64,000 nt of DNA from Scenedesmus sp. ARA3. Taxonomy: Eukaryota > Chlorophyta > Chlorophyceae > Sphaeropleales > Scenedesmaceae. Each line of letters starts with the position of its first letter. The stretch's first letter is position 1. A model generated the notes under the pieces. The model worked only from the letters and a program-made list of their open reading frames with translations. It did not search any database and was not told the DNA's origin. The stretch spans positions 1-64,000 of the forward strand of contig RWJK01001377.1 in assembly GCA_004335835.1 (NCBI GenBank), written 5' to 3'. The position numbers and the translations under genes were made by a program. Shown piece by piece: positions 49,083 through 60,503 of the stretch.

Positions 49083-52000
49083 TCCATTAAGCAAGGCGCA
49101 GCAGAGCGCTTGGCCACTTCCCAGCATGCCGCCACAGCAGGGAGCTAGCAAACAGCAGCTGTTGGCTACAGCCGGCCACGGTGGGGAGGTTGCTACGGCA
49201 GCCCAGGGATCACGTGACGCCATCTTGGTGTGTCAGTGCTGTACTGCTGTACCTACGGCAACGGTGCTCAAGGTCCTTTACAGTAGTCGGGGTTCACTCA
49301 CATCCCATTCCCTTCCTGGGTAAACTACTGCTGCTGCTGCTGCACCAAACTACTGCTGCTGCTGCTGTGCTGCTGCTGTGCCCCACCTGGATGGTGTTGG
49401 TGGGAATCCTCCCTTTTAGGAAGAGCGTGCCTGTGATCAGCCCAATCACCACCACCTGCGGCAGATGCAGCATGCACACGTCAGCACCATATGGGACCCT
49501 CCACATAAATGGTTTCACATGCTGAGTTATGGAGTGTGCACACAAACAGGCCATGCCAGCACCCCCGCCCACCTGGCACGTCTTGAAGATGTACAGGAAG
49601 CTGTTGCGCTTGACCAGCGTCCAATCACGCCGCAGGCTGGCCTTGAACAGAGCCATGCCGCTCAGTGCATACCTGCAGACAGCAGTAGCAGCAGCAGCAG
49701 CAGTCGCAGCTGCCTAAGCAACATTTTCATACACCAAATTACAGCACGTTACAGGGAGCATCTGGGAGCATTGTAAAATGACATTTGTCACAGTATGGTA
49801 GATCTTGTATGCATCGTCATGGCGTGGCAGCAGAAGATTATTAACTAGCAGCTGCTGCAGCGCCGCTCACCTGTGCCTGACGAGTGGGTCCAGCCGTGGT
49901 GGCTGCTGCGGTGCTGGCGCCGCCACTGCTGCGCGCATGGCACTGCCCTGGGGGCTGGCCTCGTAGGCGGCGTGGAAGGCTGCCACGGGCACAAAGGAGT
50001 ACTGGGATGGGTCCCGCGCCCAGTATTGCTGCAGCAGGAGGCAGCACAGAGCAGACAAAGTAAGCCTCCTGCTTCGACAGGGAAACTTGACGGGATGGTT
50101 GTAGCTGATCTTGCATGTATCAGTAGCATGGGTAGTTTGTGTTCTTTGGCTCACGAATCCACCCAAGAGCAAGCGTACAAGCAAACTTGAGCGCCGACAA
50201 CTGCAGTGCACAAAAAGCAATCCACATCCCTGCATGTCCCCCCCCTCCCGCCGCACCTGCTGGTCCCTCCTGCTGGTGACCTCCTGCAGGAAGTCCGCCA
50301 CGCCCTTGCGGGGAGGGATGGCAAAGCCCAGCCCGGCAAAGAAGCCCACGCTGCGGGGTAAAGGCAGCAGCAGTACACACGTCAGCAGACACGCAGCAGG
50401 CAACGCCAGTCAGCTACAGTTGCATCTTTGTGAAACAACACGACAACACCATTGTCCTCCCCAACCAACGGCAGAACCGCAGCTGCGATTCGCTTGTAAC
50501 GGGAACCCAACTGGCATGCTCAGGCCTATACACTGCAAGATCACACATCGCCATCAGTGCTGTGCGGCAGGCAGTGCCAGCTCAGCAGCCTGCCCCTCAC
50601 ATGTCCTGGCGTGGCCCGTGGTAGACCATCTGGCCCTCAGACAGCAGCATCACGTCATCAAACAGCTCAAACACCTCGGGCGGCGGCTGCAGCAGGCTCA
50701 TCAGTACAGTGCCCTGCGCAGCAGCAGCAACAGCAGCAGCAGCAGACATGATGCACTTGTGCAAGAGCCCAGCAGCACTACTGCTGGACAGCCCCAGCAA
50801 CACGCACAAGTTGAGGACTGACAACAGGGATCCTGAGTGGCGGTTCAACCGGTTTAGCAACCAGTACTCACCCCACAAAGTGTCATGTCGCACGATCCTT
50901 ATGTTTTGGTGCCAGCACGCGGGAGCTTCACGACCCCCACCGCACAGCATTCGCAGACCACATTGCTCGCAAGTTGACATGTAAAGTGCAATCTCTCTGT
51001 CAACAGGCAGGCACCCGAGGTCTCCACCCGCAGCAGCACGCAGCAGGCTCACCTCCAGCAGGTGCACGTAGTTGCGTATGCAGCGCACGATGAGGTAGGT
51101 GGTGCTGCTGTCCAGGCCCGTGCTGATCTCGTCCATCAGCAGCGTCTTGGCGGGGCCCACCATCATCTCCCCAGTGGTCACACGCTTGCGCTGCCCGCCA
51201 GACACACCGCGCATCATGGCGCCGCCCACCATGGTGTCGGCACACACCTGCGATGAAAGACGACAACGTGCAGTAACAATGTCAGTGGCAGCTGGAGTGC
51301 GGATTGCATGCTGCGGATGAGACTAGTGGAGTGCCATATGCGCGATCTGCTGGAAGGTTGCACACTGGTTCATGGTGGCTTGGCGAGCGCTACATAGGTG
51401 GATAAAGCGCCATCTGAACAACAGAACTACAGTGAAACTGGCAACAACGAGCAGCAGAAGCTCTCTCTGATTACAAAGCCGCACCATACAAAAAATGACA
51501 GGAAATGCACGCATTCACGCCGCATGCACACCAACCACACTAGCCTGCTGCTGTGCGCGCCTCGCCCGCCCTCTCACCTCCAGGCCCAGCACGCGCAGCA
51601 TGAGGTCTGTCACAATGTTGCTGCGCTTGCCCTCCACCGCGCTGGCCTTGAGCAGCGCGTCAATCTCCGCGTCAGGCTCGATGCCCTGCGCCTTCTCCGC
51701 AGCACGCAGCTGGTCCGCGTACTCTGCAGCAGCACACACCACAACACACCAGCACAGCATACAATCCAATGTTGTTCCGGCTATGTCTCACACTAGGACA
51801 CTCCGAGTATGGCATGTTGTTGTTTCCACATGAGCCAGGCTGGCTCTGGTTGCATCACAGTGCCCAACCATCATGATGCACCAACCAGGCCAGTGTCCTC
51901 ACCCTGCTTGTGCCCCACGCCCAGGCAGCGCGCCGCGAAGTCCAGCGTCTCCCTCACTGTGAGCTCCGCCTGGTGGTTGTCGTCCTGGCTGATGTAGGCG

Positions 52001-52462
52001 GAGGTGCGCGCCACCTGGAAGCTGTCAAAGGTCTCGCCGTTGTACGTGATGGCGCCACGCATCTGTGAAAAATAGTTGCAGTGCACACAGGGACAGAAAG
52101 AAGACAGAGCAGGAGGGCCATGGGCGCGCAGACTAGCCAGAGCAGTTGTTATGTGGGAGGAAAGAGCAGCATTGCCAGCACAGTGGCTGTAGTCTGCTGG
52201 CAGCTGCTGTTACCCTGCGATGTATGGAGCACTGTGTGCTGCCTGCACTAGTACGCATACAATGCACAACACACATCAGCGCACATGGGGTGGCAGCTGC
52301 CCTCTGGTGCTTGAGGTAAGCCAGCCTGTGCAGCACATATCTCAGGCAGCCCCTGCTGCTGCTGCTGCTGCTGCTGCAGCCGCTCACGTTAAGGCCCTCG
52401 CCGCCGCTGCCGCGCAGCTGACCCGCCAGCGCCTTGAGCAGCATGGTCTTGCCGCTGCAGCC

Positions 52463-52495
<33 letters not shown>

Positions 52496-54604
52496 CCAGG
52501 CAGGCAGCGGGAACAACACCACAGCCTTTTTACAAAGCCTGTTCTGAACAAAGGGCAGCTGATGTCTGAACAGCTGTAACACATCCTGCAAAAACATCTC
52601 CCTGGTACATAAAGACTATATGATGACTAACCACCAGAGAATGCATGTGAAGCAGCGCACCTCCTCACTTACATCACCCAACTGCATCCTGTTGTGCTGC
52701 TGGTGCTGCACAAACTGAATTTAATCCGCCTCCTCACCACACCTGCCAGGCACAGCACCACTCACCTCCCCGGTGGCCCCAGCAGCAGCGTCAGCCGCCC
52801 CGGCCGCAGCACGCCAGTCACCCCTTGCAGGATGGTGTGGTGGTGCCTGTTGCTGGGCAGCAGCCGCGCGGCAGTCAGCAGCTCAAGTGGCTTGCGGATG
52901 AAGGCATTGGCCACTGTGGGCATGCCCCTGCTGCCCACGAGCACGTCAGCGCTGATGTTGAGGTCGGTGAACTTGACCTCCACGCGCGACAGCTGCACGC
53001 CAGCTCTGCGCAACAGCAGTCAAAGGAGGCCGCAAAAAAAACACAGACATACAAGGGATAGTTGGACAAGGTTACAGCGCATAAACTTGACCTCCAGAGC
53101 ATGGGGAGGGAGGGAGACAGTGCACATGTGCAGCGCGAGCAACACAGGGTAAACAGTTCATATTACGTGTATTCAATTATTTATTGCACAGTGCGGAAAA
53201 AAGGGGTGTAGAGCTGACATCAGGTGCCACAGGAACTAATACTGCTATGGTGTGTGTGCTGTTGTAAAAACAGCACAGTGCGAACAGCCACCCCTGCCGC
53301 TCGTACAGCAGCCACATGCATGTGCACAGCCAATGCTGCGGGCCAGCCAGCCAGCCAGCCAGCGCCGCACCTGTCCAGGCGCTGGCGAAACTTGTTGAGC
53401 AGCTCCTCATTGTCCTGCTCCTGGGTCTCCAACGCCTCATCCAGCAGAGCTCGGCGCAGCGCAGGGTCCACGTCACGCCTGCCAGGTGCAGCAGAGGCAA
53501 GGCGGAGGACAGGAGACACCGTCATGAGCCGCGGAGGCTGAGCAGCAGTGAGGCAACGTTGCTGCTGGCGGCAGGTGCGAAGCTCTACCCTGCATGTGCG
53601 AAACTCTACCCTACATGTGCCCGTGATGTGTAGCCAAGCATTGTGCCGGCACACGGTGGCGGCGCCAGCAGCAAGAGAGCTACAACAGCCCAGCAGCGTG
53701 CCCGATTGGTGTGTTTCGCACCTGTGAAGGCGCGTTACATCCACCACGACTGTGCTCTCATCCTCGCCCAGGCGCGAGCCCTTGCTGCGGCTGCGTGGCA
53801 GCCTGCCAGCTGCTGCTGAGCTGCTGTCAGGCTTGGGCAGCTCCACCTGAGCGCAGCACGGCACATCTGTCAGCGAAGATGCAGTGGGGCCACAAGACAA
53901 GCCTGTGCGGAGGGCTCAAAACATGTTACGATGATATATGGCATGCATCTAGTCCACACAATATCTCCCATAAGGTGAGCACTGCCGCTCTCCAGGTGCT
54001 GAGCATCGCAGCAAGTGTCAATGCTCAAATATTACTATTATTCGGCTGTAACATAGCCCCTCGTATACTGTAGCCCAGCAATTCAAGGCCTCCAGTGTGC
54101 TGCTGGCTGGCCGCACCTCCAGGGAGCCCCTGCGCCTCAGCTGCGACTTCTGGCGCCTGATGCGCTGCTCCTCAACTGCCGCCTGCACCAGGTCCCTGCT
54201 GTCCTGCTCACTCCTGGCAGCGTACTCGGCGGCCTGCACACCACGGGCAACACAACAGCAGCAGGTTTGCTGATGCACTCCACTTGCGGTGCTAGGCGAC
54301 ATGGGCAGTACTTGCAGTACAACTACAAGAGCGCATTGCAGCAGCAGATCCAGCTGCTGTACCTGCTGCTGCTGCGGCGGCAACTGCCTGCATTGCGCAC
54401 CAGTTCGAATACATCGTAACAAACAGCATGCCAAAGGCCTTTTTGAACTTGAAGCGGTAGCTCGAGGCTCCCTCAAAAACCTCAACCTACATGTGAGCCC
54501 CTGGCCAGCCCTTCTTCTGGCGGCACTCCAATTGCTCCATACGTGCCAGCATACTGGGCATGGCTGCCTAACTGAGTATCAAAAGACTCCCTCCTCGTGG
54601 TCAT
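41313..54604 (-). CDS. Full-size ABCG (PDR-type) ABC transporter
   Basis: Thirty-four exons on the minus strand, from ATG at 54604 to stop at 41313, give 1582 aa and every phase closes. First exon 54491-54604; the others include 52766-53005, 52388-52454, 51053-51247, 46848-47332, 46116-46270, 45363-45538 and 43099-43320; last exon 41313-41434. Order is NBD1-TMD1-NBD2-TMD2. NBD1: Walker A GPPGSGKT at about 231-238 (split by an intron), signature VSGGQRKR near 373, [19 protein letters not shown]2: Walker A GVSGAGKTT near 1028 (also split), signature replaced by LSIEQRKR, then [20 protein letters not shown]. These asymmetric motifs and the terminal RFFNFQRR are hallmarks of plant and fungal PDR pumps. 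It probably exports lipophilic compounds across the plasma membrane. Residues of about 828-985 form a long Ala/Ser-rich linker. Confidence 0.92.
43298..43420 (-). repeat. 93-bp offset duplication at the start of ABCG exon 29
   Basis: GTGCCCAGCAGCACCGCCAG at 43298 and GTGCCCAGCAGCGCCGCCAG at about 43391 repeat the 5' end of exon 29 (VLAVLLGT) and its CTGC-rich acceptor. The upstream copy encodes [10 protein letters not shown] and then enters intron sequence, so it is an exon-start remnant like those in the transporter and oxidoreductase genes. Confidence 0.7.
48422..48480 (-). repeat. CTG repeat (minus strand) before ABCG exon 17
   Basis: About 19 uninterrupted CAG units on the plus strand, read as CTG in the transcript. 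They lie directly upstream of the CCTCAG acceptor of exon 17. Confidence 0.95.
49033..49082 (-). repeat. CTG repeat (minus strand) before ABCG exon 15
   Basis: About 16 CAG units on the plus strand, CTG in the transcript. They run straight into the CTGCAG acceptor of exon 15, with no separate polypyrimidine tract. Confidence 0.95.
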
Positions 54605-55484
54605 GCTAGCCGTGGCTGGGCCACACGATGGGCTTCTGACAAACAATTCGCACTGCGAATGTGTCTGAAGTCTGCTTTGTTCTCTGTGCTGAAAAGCGTG
54701 CAGACTCGACAGGCACTGTGAGATCGACGAACTTATCAGTATATGTGGGGTTGCTACGGCGCTGCTGGGTATCGCGTACACTCTCAACTGTCCATGAAGC
54801 GATGACGCGTGTGACGCATTAGCAATCCAGCTGCCGCAGCCTACAGCGACATGTATGTTTTTACTTTAGAGTATTGGTTAAAATAGTAAGACAAAACAAA
54901 TAGGGCAGCACGTGGTGAACTCCCCACGTTCCGCCTCAGCCTGGGCAAGGGCACGTGGTGCACTACCGACGGGTCTTAGATCAAATATGTACCGACCTGC
55001 CACCAGTGCAGGCGTCGACTGGGCTTTGATTAGCGCCACATATAGTGTCTTCGTGGGAACTGCTGATACAATGGCCTGGATGAAGACCCCAGTTCGCTGT
55101 CATGACAGGGTTCAAAGATGCTGTTTAAAGGCACAAGTGCACAGTCATCCCCACAGCTAAACGGGCAACCTGCATGCAGGTTACCTGCAACGCTACAATA
55201 ACGAAATCCCAACCACACCTGCTAAGCTCGTAGTGACCTGTCCTCTAGCCTGCTAGCTGAACTACACATGCCTTGAGGCACCAGCCGCAATGCACCAGGC
55301 GCTGTGCTGCAATTGAGCAGCAACACACTGCAAGCGACTGACCAGAACCCCGCAACACTGCACAAAGTGCTTGCGAAACACCTTTGAATGCAAAAAAAAC
55401 ACTACAAACACACAGGTGCGTAACAGGAGTAACATCCATCACTGGTGGAGCTAAACAAGCGTTGCAACGCCGCCTCTGTGACCC
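54605..55484. other. 5' flank of the ABCG gene
   Basis: This should hold the ABCG promoter. An A/T-rich patch with TTTTACTTTAGAG and AAAATAGTAAGACAAAAC lies at about 54860-54900, but no clear TATA box at a fixed distance. No coding block is recognised. Confidence 0.35.
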
Positions 55485-55663
55485 CTCTGCTTATTTTTTT
55501 CGTTCCGGGCGCTGGGCACCTCCTGTATCAGGGTGTTAGACGTGTCTTGCTGGTGGAGGCATTGCCTTGTGTCCCCTGCAGTCAGGTTCGCCTGACTGCT
55601 GCGTGTGACTAGCCAGTAGGATTTCGTCCCCCTTGGTAACAACAAAAAATACCTCTGTGACCC
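55473..55663 (-). mobile_element. Short interspersed element, copy 2, with 12-bp target duplication
   Basis: A 167-bp insert (55485-55651) lies between identical CCTCTGTGACCC repeats at 55473-55484 and 55652-55663. Read on the minus strand it starts with a T-run and GTTACC. It then gives CCTACTGGCTAG, GCGAACCTGA, CACCAGCAAGACACG and GTGCCCAGCGCC, matching the element at 2124-2261 in order. Its 3' end adds an A-rich stretch (GAACGAAAAAAATAAG) that copy 1 lacks. Different flanking repeats at the two sites argue for independent insertions. There is no protein-coding capacity. Confidence 0.65.
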
Positions 55664-55689
55664 AGGCACAGCGCAAGCACAGCTGCTGA

Positions 55690-56135
55690 CTGCTGACAGC
55701 TGTAGCAGCTGCGCTGCTGCTGCTGCTGCTGCTGCCTGTCTTGCGGCTGCCTATCATGGTGCTGCCTGTCCTGCTGCTGCCTGTCCTGCTGCTGCTTGTC
55801 GTGCTGCTGCCGGCGGTCCAGTTGTTGCTGCTGCTTGTTGTGCTGTTGCTGCTGCTGCTGCTGTGGCTGCTGGTGCAGATGCAGAGCTCTGCGGGGATGC
55901 GCCATGCACCACAGGTTGTGATGGTTGCTGCACCTTACTGCCAGCAGCAGCAGCAGCAGCAGCACCTCCAGCTGCACTTGCGGGTGGTGGTGTGCCCGCA
56001 GGTGTGACAGACCTGCTGCCTGCCTTGATGCCTGCAACAGCAGCTGCTGGCTTCTCTTTCTTGGCTTTCACAGCTGGGGACGGCGACGCAGCATTGGAAG
56101 CACATGGTGCGCCTGCTGCCCTACTATGTGCCTTG

Positions 56136-56220
<85 letters not shown>

Positions 56221-56230
56221 CCTTGCGCTA
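55690..56230 (-). pseudogene. Degenerate copy of the CHD1-like C-terminal tail exon (part 1)
   Basis: On the minus strand this matches about 61080-61620 of the CHD1-like last exon. It has the poly-Ala run, KAHSRAAGAP, SPAVKAKKEK, AGSRSVTPAGTPPP, GSKVQQ and VVHGA, and then the HDKQQQDRQ repeats. The Ala-rich half and the DRQ half are in different frames, so the reading frame is broken. It lacks the DUF4208 domain and the RS tail and has no start. It is a partial duplicate rather than a gene. Confidence 0.7.
56138..56219. repeat. CTG/CAG repeat in the tail-exon copy
   Basis: Almost pure GCT/CTG triplets with one GTT interruption. It matches, but is longer than, the poly-Ala codon run in the parent exon near 61470-61620. 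Confidence 0.9.
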
Positions 56231-56339
56231 CTGCAGCGGCAGCAGCAGGAGTCAGCCCCTCTGCTTCCCAACAGCAAGCACAGCACTACTGTCATGTGAC
56301 TGGCATAACAGGCCCATGGTGCTGATGGCAGCATGAATT

Positions 56340-57107
56340 AGCAAAAAGCCGAGAACAGGTCCTCAGCACTCGACCTGCGGCACAACGCAACCCAGCACAG
56401 CACGTCATAGCACAGCTCGCCACAGCACAGTGCACCACAGCACACCACGGCACAGTGCAGCGTGATGCTACACCCCACAATTGGTCTGACAGGGATGCCA
56501 CAAGGTATCAGGCTTGCCATTCTGCCTAGGCAGGTGGACAAATTATACTCTCAAACAGCACACTGCTTGCAGCAGCAAGCTGCAGCACCCACAGTGCTGA
56601 TTGCATTGCTACAGGGAGTGGCAGCAGCATATCTCTTGCCCCTCAGGTCACCTCAGGATGGCCGCCAGTTCCTCCTTGCCAACAGCATGGTGATTTCAAT
56701 ATCGTTGCCGTGAGCTGCAGGGTCCAGCACGGTGCGGCCAAAGGGAGCAGCACCGATGGCATGGCCATGCGGCAGGCTTTCTTTCTTATACGCACATGCT
56801 GCTGGAACGGCCCCAACACCCTCCAAATCACAGTGCACACATGTGCTGATCCAGAAAACAACAAATGTGCTGCATAGCAGATTAATTGCATGGTGGCCAT
56901 GCAGTGGTGCATTATTGTCGACATGTTTCTGAGCGTCGCCTGTCCTTTCGACGGCGTCACGACAAAAGCACAATCGTCTATTTAGACGAGCAGTCCGACA
57001 TAATCAGATTCGGCAGCAGCACAGCTACATCACGTAACTTGATGTCCATGCATGGCCGACAGCTGTCGGCCGCCTATAGGCGGTCGATGCACGGTCTGCG
57101 CCCTATC
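56340..57107. other. Intergenic stretch, no gene recognised
   Basis: It contains imperfect CAGCACAG-type repeats around 56370-56460 and otherwise unique sequence. Open frames are short. It leads into the promoter of the small secreted-protein gene. Confidence 0.35.
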
Positions 57108-57118
57108 TATATAAAAGG
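57108..57118 (+). promoter_or_regulatory. TATA box
   Basis: TATATAAAAGG is a near-perfect TATA box, 205 bases before the ATG at 57313. It is the clearest core-promoter element seen in the window. Confidence 0.6.
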
Positions 57119-57312
57119 CTTGCCAGCCTATTACCAACATACGTCATGCCGTCGCAGATGAGGTCAGACGCAATATGGCGCCGGCGGGCCGGGGTGCGAC
57201 GCTGCTGCAGCAGCGTCGCATTAGCTAATGCTTTGTTGATACCATTTGAGGCCTCACTTCGTCACATAGTCCACCCATTCGTATCGCTCCCTTGTCCTCA
57301 TCTTCGACTACC

Positions 57313-58199
57313 ATGCAGCGCATCTACGTTGCGGTGCTGCTTTTGGCGTTGGTGTGCCTGTCTGGAGCCCCTGGGGGTAAGGCGTGCACGTGCTGGCCAG
57401 CACCATGGTGGCTGATCATCGACTGTTACATCTGTTGCTTGCGCTGTAGAGTGTTGCTGGCCAGCACCATGGTGGCTGATCATGATCCAATCAGCTGCTG
57501 AGCTGCTGATCATGACGGGAGGCACATTGTACACATCATCATCAGGGTGGATCATGATGTGCATGCATGCTCATAAATGTAGCTAAACACCCATCTATGG
57601 CAATGAAACTGCATCACTGTCTGATCTTCCACTGTTCCTTGCGTCCCTCCTCCTGCCCACCTGCATGTACTACACAGGGGTGCACAGTGCAGGAACTGAG
57701 GTCATCCATGACAGCATCGACCAGCCAGGCTATCAAGAGAAGTATGTGATCCAGTCCAAGAAAGATGGCACGACGAAGTATCATGTACAGGCAACTATTG
57801 GCGGACGCAAACTCCTCTTCCGCGGTGAGCAGCATACCTAGCTCAGCTTCATTAAGAAGCCATGGCAACCTGCCCAGGCAAGCAGTTGTGGCTGTATCAT
57901 TGATGCGTGAGCGAGCATGGCGACAGCCTTCATTTTGCAGTCGTGTAATTGATCTGCCATCAGCACAACTCAGCGGGCAATTTGCCTGGCCAACAACTGC
58001 TCAGCCATAGCTATGGCCTATAGGAGCAGGACCTGCATCCTGCAAAATGCAGCTGCAGCGCTGCTGACTCAAAGCATTTGCAGGTGGCGTGTTGGTGAGC
58101 CACTTGATTGCACTCCTATGCAAGCATTGTTAGCAGGCACAATTACGGCATGACTCATTCCGGCAGGTTGCTAGCAGCGCTGCTTGCCACTACTTCTGA
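57313..58199 (+). CDS. Small predicted secreted protein
   Basis: Exons 57313-57376, 57678-57824, 58084-58094 and 58167-58199 give 84 aa with closed phases. Residues 1-21 (MQRIYVAVLLLALVCLSGAP) form a textbook signal peptide. The mature part has EVIHDSIDQPGYQEKYVIQS and KYHVQATIGGRKLLFRGG, with no cysteines until near the end. Exons 1 and 2 are well supported; the 11-base exon 3 and the short last exon are the best phase-compatible continuation but need transcripts. I do not recognise the family. A TATA box lies 205 bases upstream. Confidence 0.5.
57391..57484 (+). repeat. Direct repeat ending in TGATCAT palindromes
   Basis: TGCTGGCCAGCACCATGGTGGCTGATCAT occurs at about 57391 and again at about 57454 in intron 1 of the small secreted-protein gene. 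Each copy contains the inverted repeats TGCTGGCCAGCA and CCATGG. More TGATCA sites follow at about 57507 and 57552. Confidence 0.75.
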
Positions 58200-59904
58200 C
58201 CTGTGCACCCAAAAGCCTGTTACGGTCAGTGGTAAGTATTCTCTTCTTTCCTCCAGTCTTAGATTACTCAGCCGTATCGTAACTTGAGTCACACGCTGTT
58301 GCAACTCAGCTGCCATGCCACGTGGGAGAAGCTGCAGGCTGTGCCTCTCGGAAGAGGACACAACCTGCACCACAGCGGAGATGCACAGTGCCTGTGAAGC
58401 ACACTGCGCAATGAGATACCAGCAGTAGCATTGCTGCAAATATGCCAGACGTGTTGTTGCTGCTAACAAAGGAATCACACCCCCATGGACTGCTGCGCCT
58501 CCTGCCACATTGCAATGTAGGCTGGTCCCTTGAGCTACAACCAGCGAAGATCCTGCTATCCTGAGCTACTGCGTACAGAAGAGATCCTGCTACACCGGTG
58601 CTGAAGAGTTGCTTCTGCTGGCTGCTTCCGTTGGCTGTTTTTTCACATGAACATATCCGGTCACGTGTGTGACTGCAGTCTGTTGCTGATGAGCAGGGAC
58701 TGTATGTGATTCACGGCGTCACGGCTATGATATGATGTGTGTGGTGCGTATGGTGATGAAAGTGCGCAATAAACAGCTTGTACAAGCTTGGCTTGCTACT
58801 TGGTGGTTGGATGAGCGATGCGATTCACAACAGTTGACGTTGCTGACATGACTGTGGAAAAGTGGATGGTGTGTGTTGTGGATGTTGTTTGGTGTGGTCA
58901 CCCAACACACAAACGTGCACACAAGCACATGCTGCCATGCCCCCCTGAGGATGTGCACAACACAGCTGGCTCCTGACCAGTCTGTGCGCAGTGCAGTGTG
59001 CTGCAACAGTGATACTACTGTTCAAATACCCACGTGTAACAAGAAGATGTGGATGGAGCTGGCTGTTGCCGTCAAACTGAAGGCGGGATGGGACAGATGC
59101 TTAAAGTAGACCCAAGACAAGGTTCACTTCTTGTATCAGCAATGGTACGTCATGCAGGCCACAGGGCACGCACAACTGTTCTCAATATTAGTGGCAACTG
59201 TAGCCTGGCATGTACATGGCAGTTACCAGCGATGCACGGCAATGAATCTGCACAGCTCTGCAACCACGTCCAACATTAACACAATGCAGTTGCACAGAAC
59301 AGATGTGGTTGATGAATTACAGACGTACAGTACTGGCGCATGGAGATCACCACCCACAGCCGGGCATGTGAAGACATTGCAGCTGTTGTATGCATGTGCA
59401 GTGGCTCACATCACACCATCGAAAAGGCTATACATACACGCGTGAAAGGAAGTTGGCGCTGCTGTGCAAACGATGTAAAACCTTTGACTTAATTTCTTGA
59501 AGAAGGGTCAGAACCGGACCAGACATAGCAGAAAGGTTCCAGGACTCATGATACAGCAGAAGCGAACTCTGCCTTTTTATTCCTTGGATTGCTAGAGATA
59601 CAGCACCGCCACTTCAAGGTGTACATTTATGTGTAGTGAAATGGTGGTGCAACACTGTGATTTACTTTGACCCTACATACGAAGGACTGGTTGAAAGTCC
59701 CAGCTTCTGTCAATGCATCGTCACATGACAGGGTTCAGATGCTGTGAAGACCCTTTTAGATGAGATGTGAAGGGACACAGGACATGAATGCAAAGGCAAC
59801 CGTATAAATTGTTACAACCGTAAAGGAACCGCATGCAATACAGCTGCATAACATTTGCCCACCAGCCGCAAAGGATGGTGCTACAGGCTTCTGCTTCTGC
59901 TGCC
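58200..59904. other. Intergenic region, no gene recognised
   Basis: About 1.7 kb of mostly unique sequence with little CTG repeat content. No frame resembles a known family, and no RNA gene or mobile element is visible. Confidence 0.35.
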
Positions 59905-60290
59905 GGTAGGCGTGGCCATGTGCCGAGTTAGCTCCTGCTGCGGCTGCCCCTGCCACGCGAGTGCTGGCGCCGCCTGTCCACCCTGCTACGGCTGCTGCTC
60001 CTCCTTCTGCGTTACGCAGGCATCCGCGACCCTGGACACAAGGATGCACCGCAGAGGCACCGCTGCAGGCTTGCGTAGTCTCACTCTGCCTGCTTCTACT
60101 CCTGCTGTACTAACCACGTCTAAGTCTGCTACCCCCTTGACTGTCCCTGATGCTGCAGTACCCCCTACTGCTGCCATACTGCTCCTTGTGCCTACTGTCT
60201 CGCTCATGGCGCGAGCGATGGTAACGATCCCTGCTTCTGCTTCTGCTGCGGCTGGAGCTCCTGCTTCTGCTTCTGCCATGAAACAGCACA
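59905..60290 (-). pseudogene. Degenerate copy of the CHD1-like C-terminal tail exon (part 2)
   Basis: On the minus strand this matches about 60650-60950, the RS-rich end of the CHD1-like last exon. Shared blocks include CTGCGGCTGCCCC, GGCGCCGCCTGTC, the ACTGTCTCGCTCATG stretch and GCGGCTGGAGCTCCTGCTTC. Many substitutions turn Arg-Ser codons into Ala/Glu/Val, and there is no start, so it is unlikely to be translated. Together with 55690-56230 it covers both halves of the tail exon. Confidence 0.65.
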
Positions 60291-60503
60291 AAGTCTTACA
60301 ACACTGCACACAGTGGTGAATGCAAATCTCACTGAGACACAACATGAACACGACAAACAAGAAGCTGAACAACACCAATAACACCCAAAACTGGTTGAAG
60401 CAGCTTGTGCACTTAGCCCGCACAGTCAGCAGCCGCCTTTTAGCATCTAACACTGGGTGCTGCCACAGAAAGCAAACAACAACTCGGCTGCTAAGTGCAG
60501 CTG

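Noticed and set aside
54400..54425. GTTCGAATAC, similar to a tRNA B box
   Set aside because: No A box at the right distance and no cloverleaf can be drawn around it; it lies in an ABCG intron.
57200..57320. Possible prokaryotic contamination or organelle origin for parts of the window
   Set aside because: Genes throughout carry spliceosomal introns, transit or signal peptides and the same triplet bias; no operon-like or organelle-like segment is visible.
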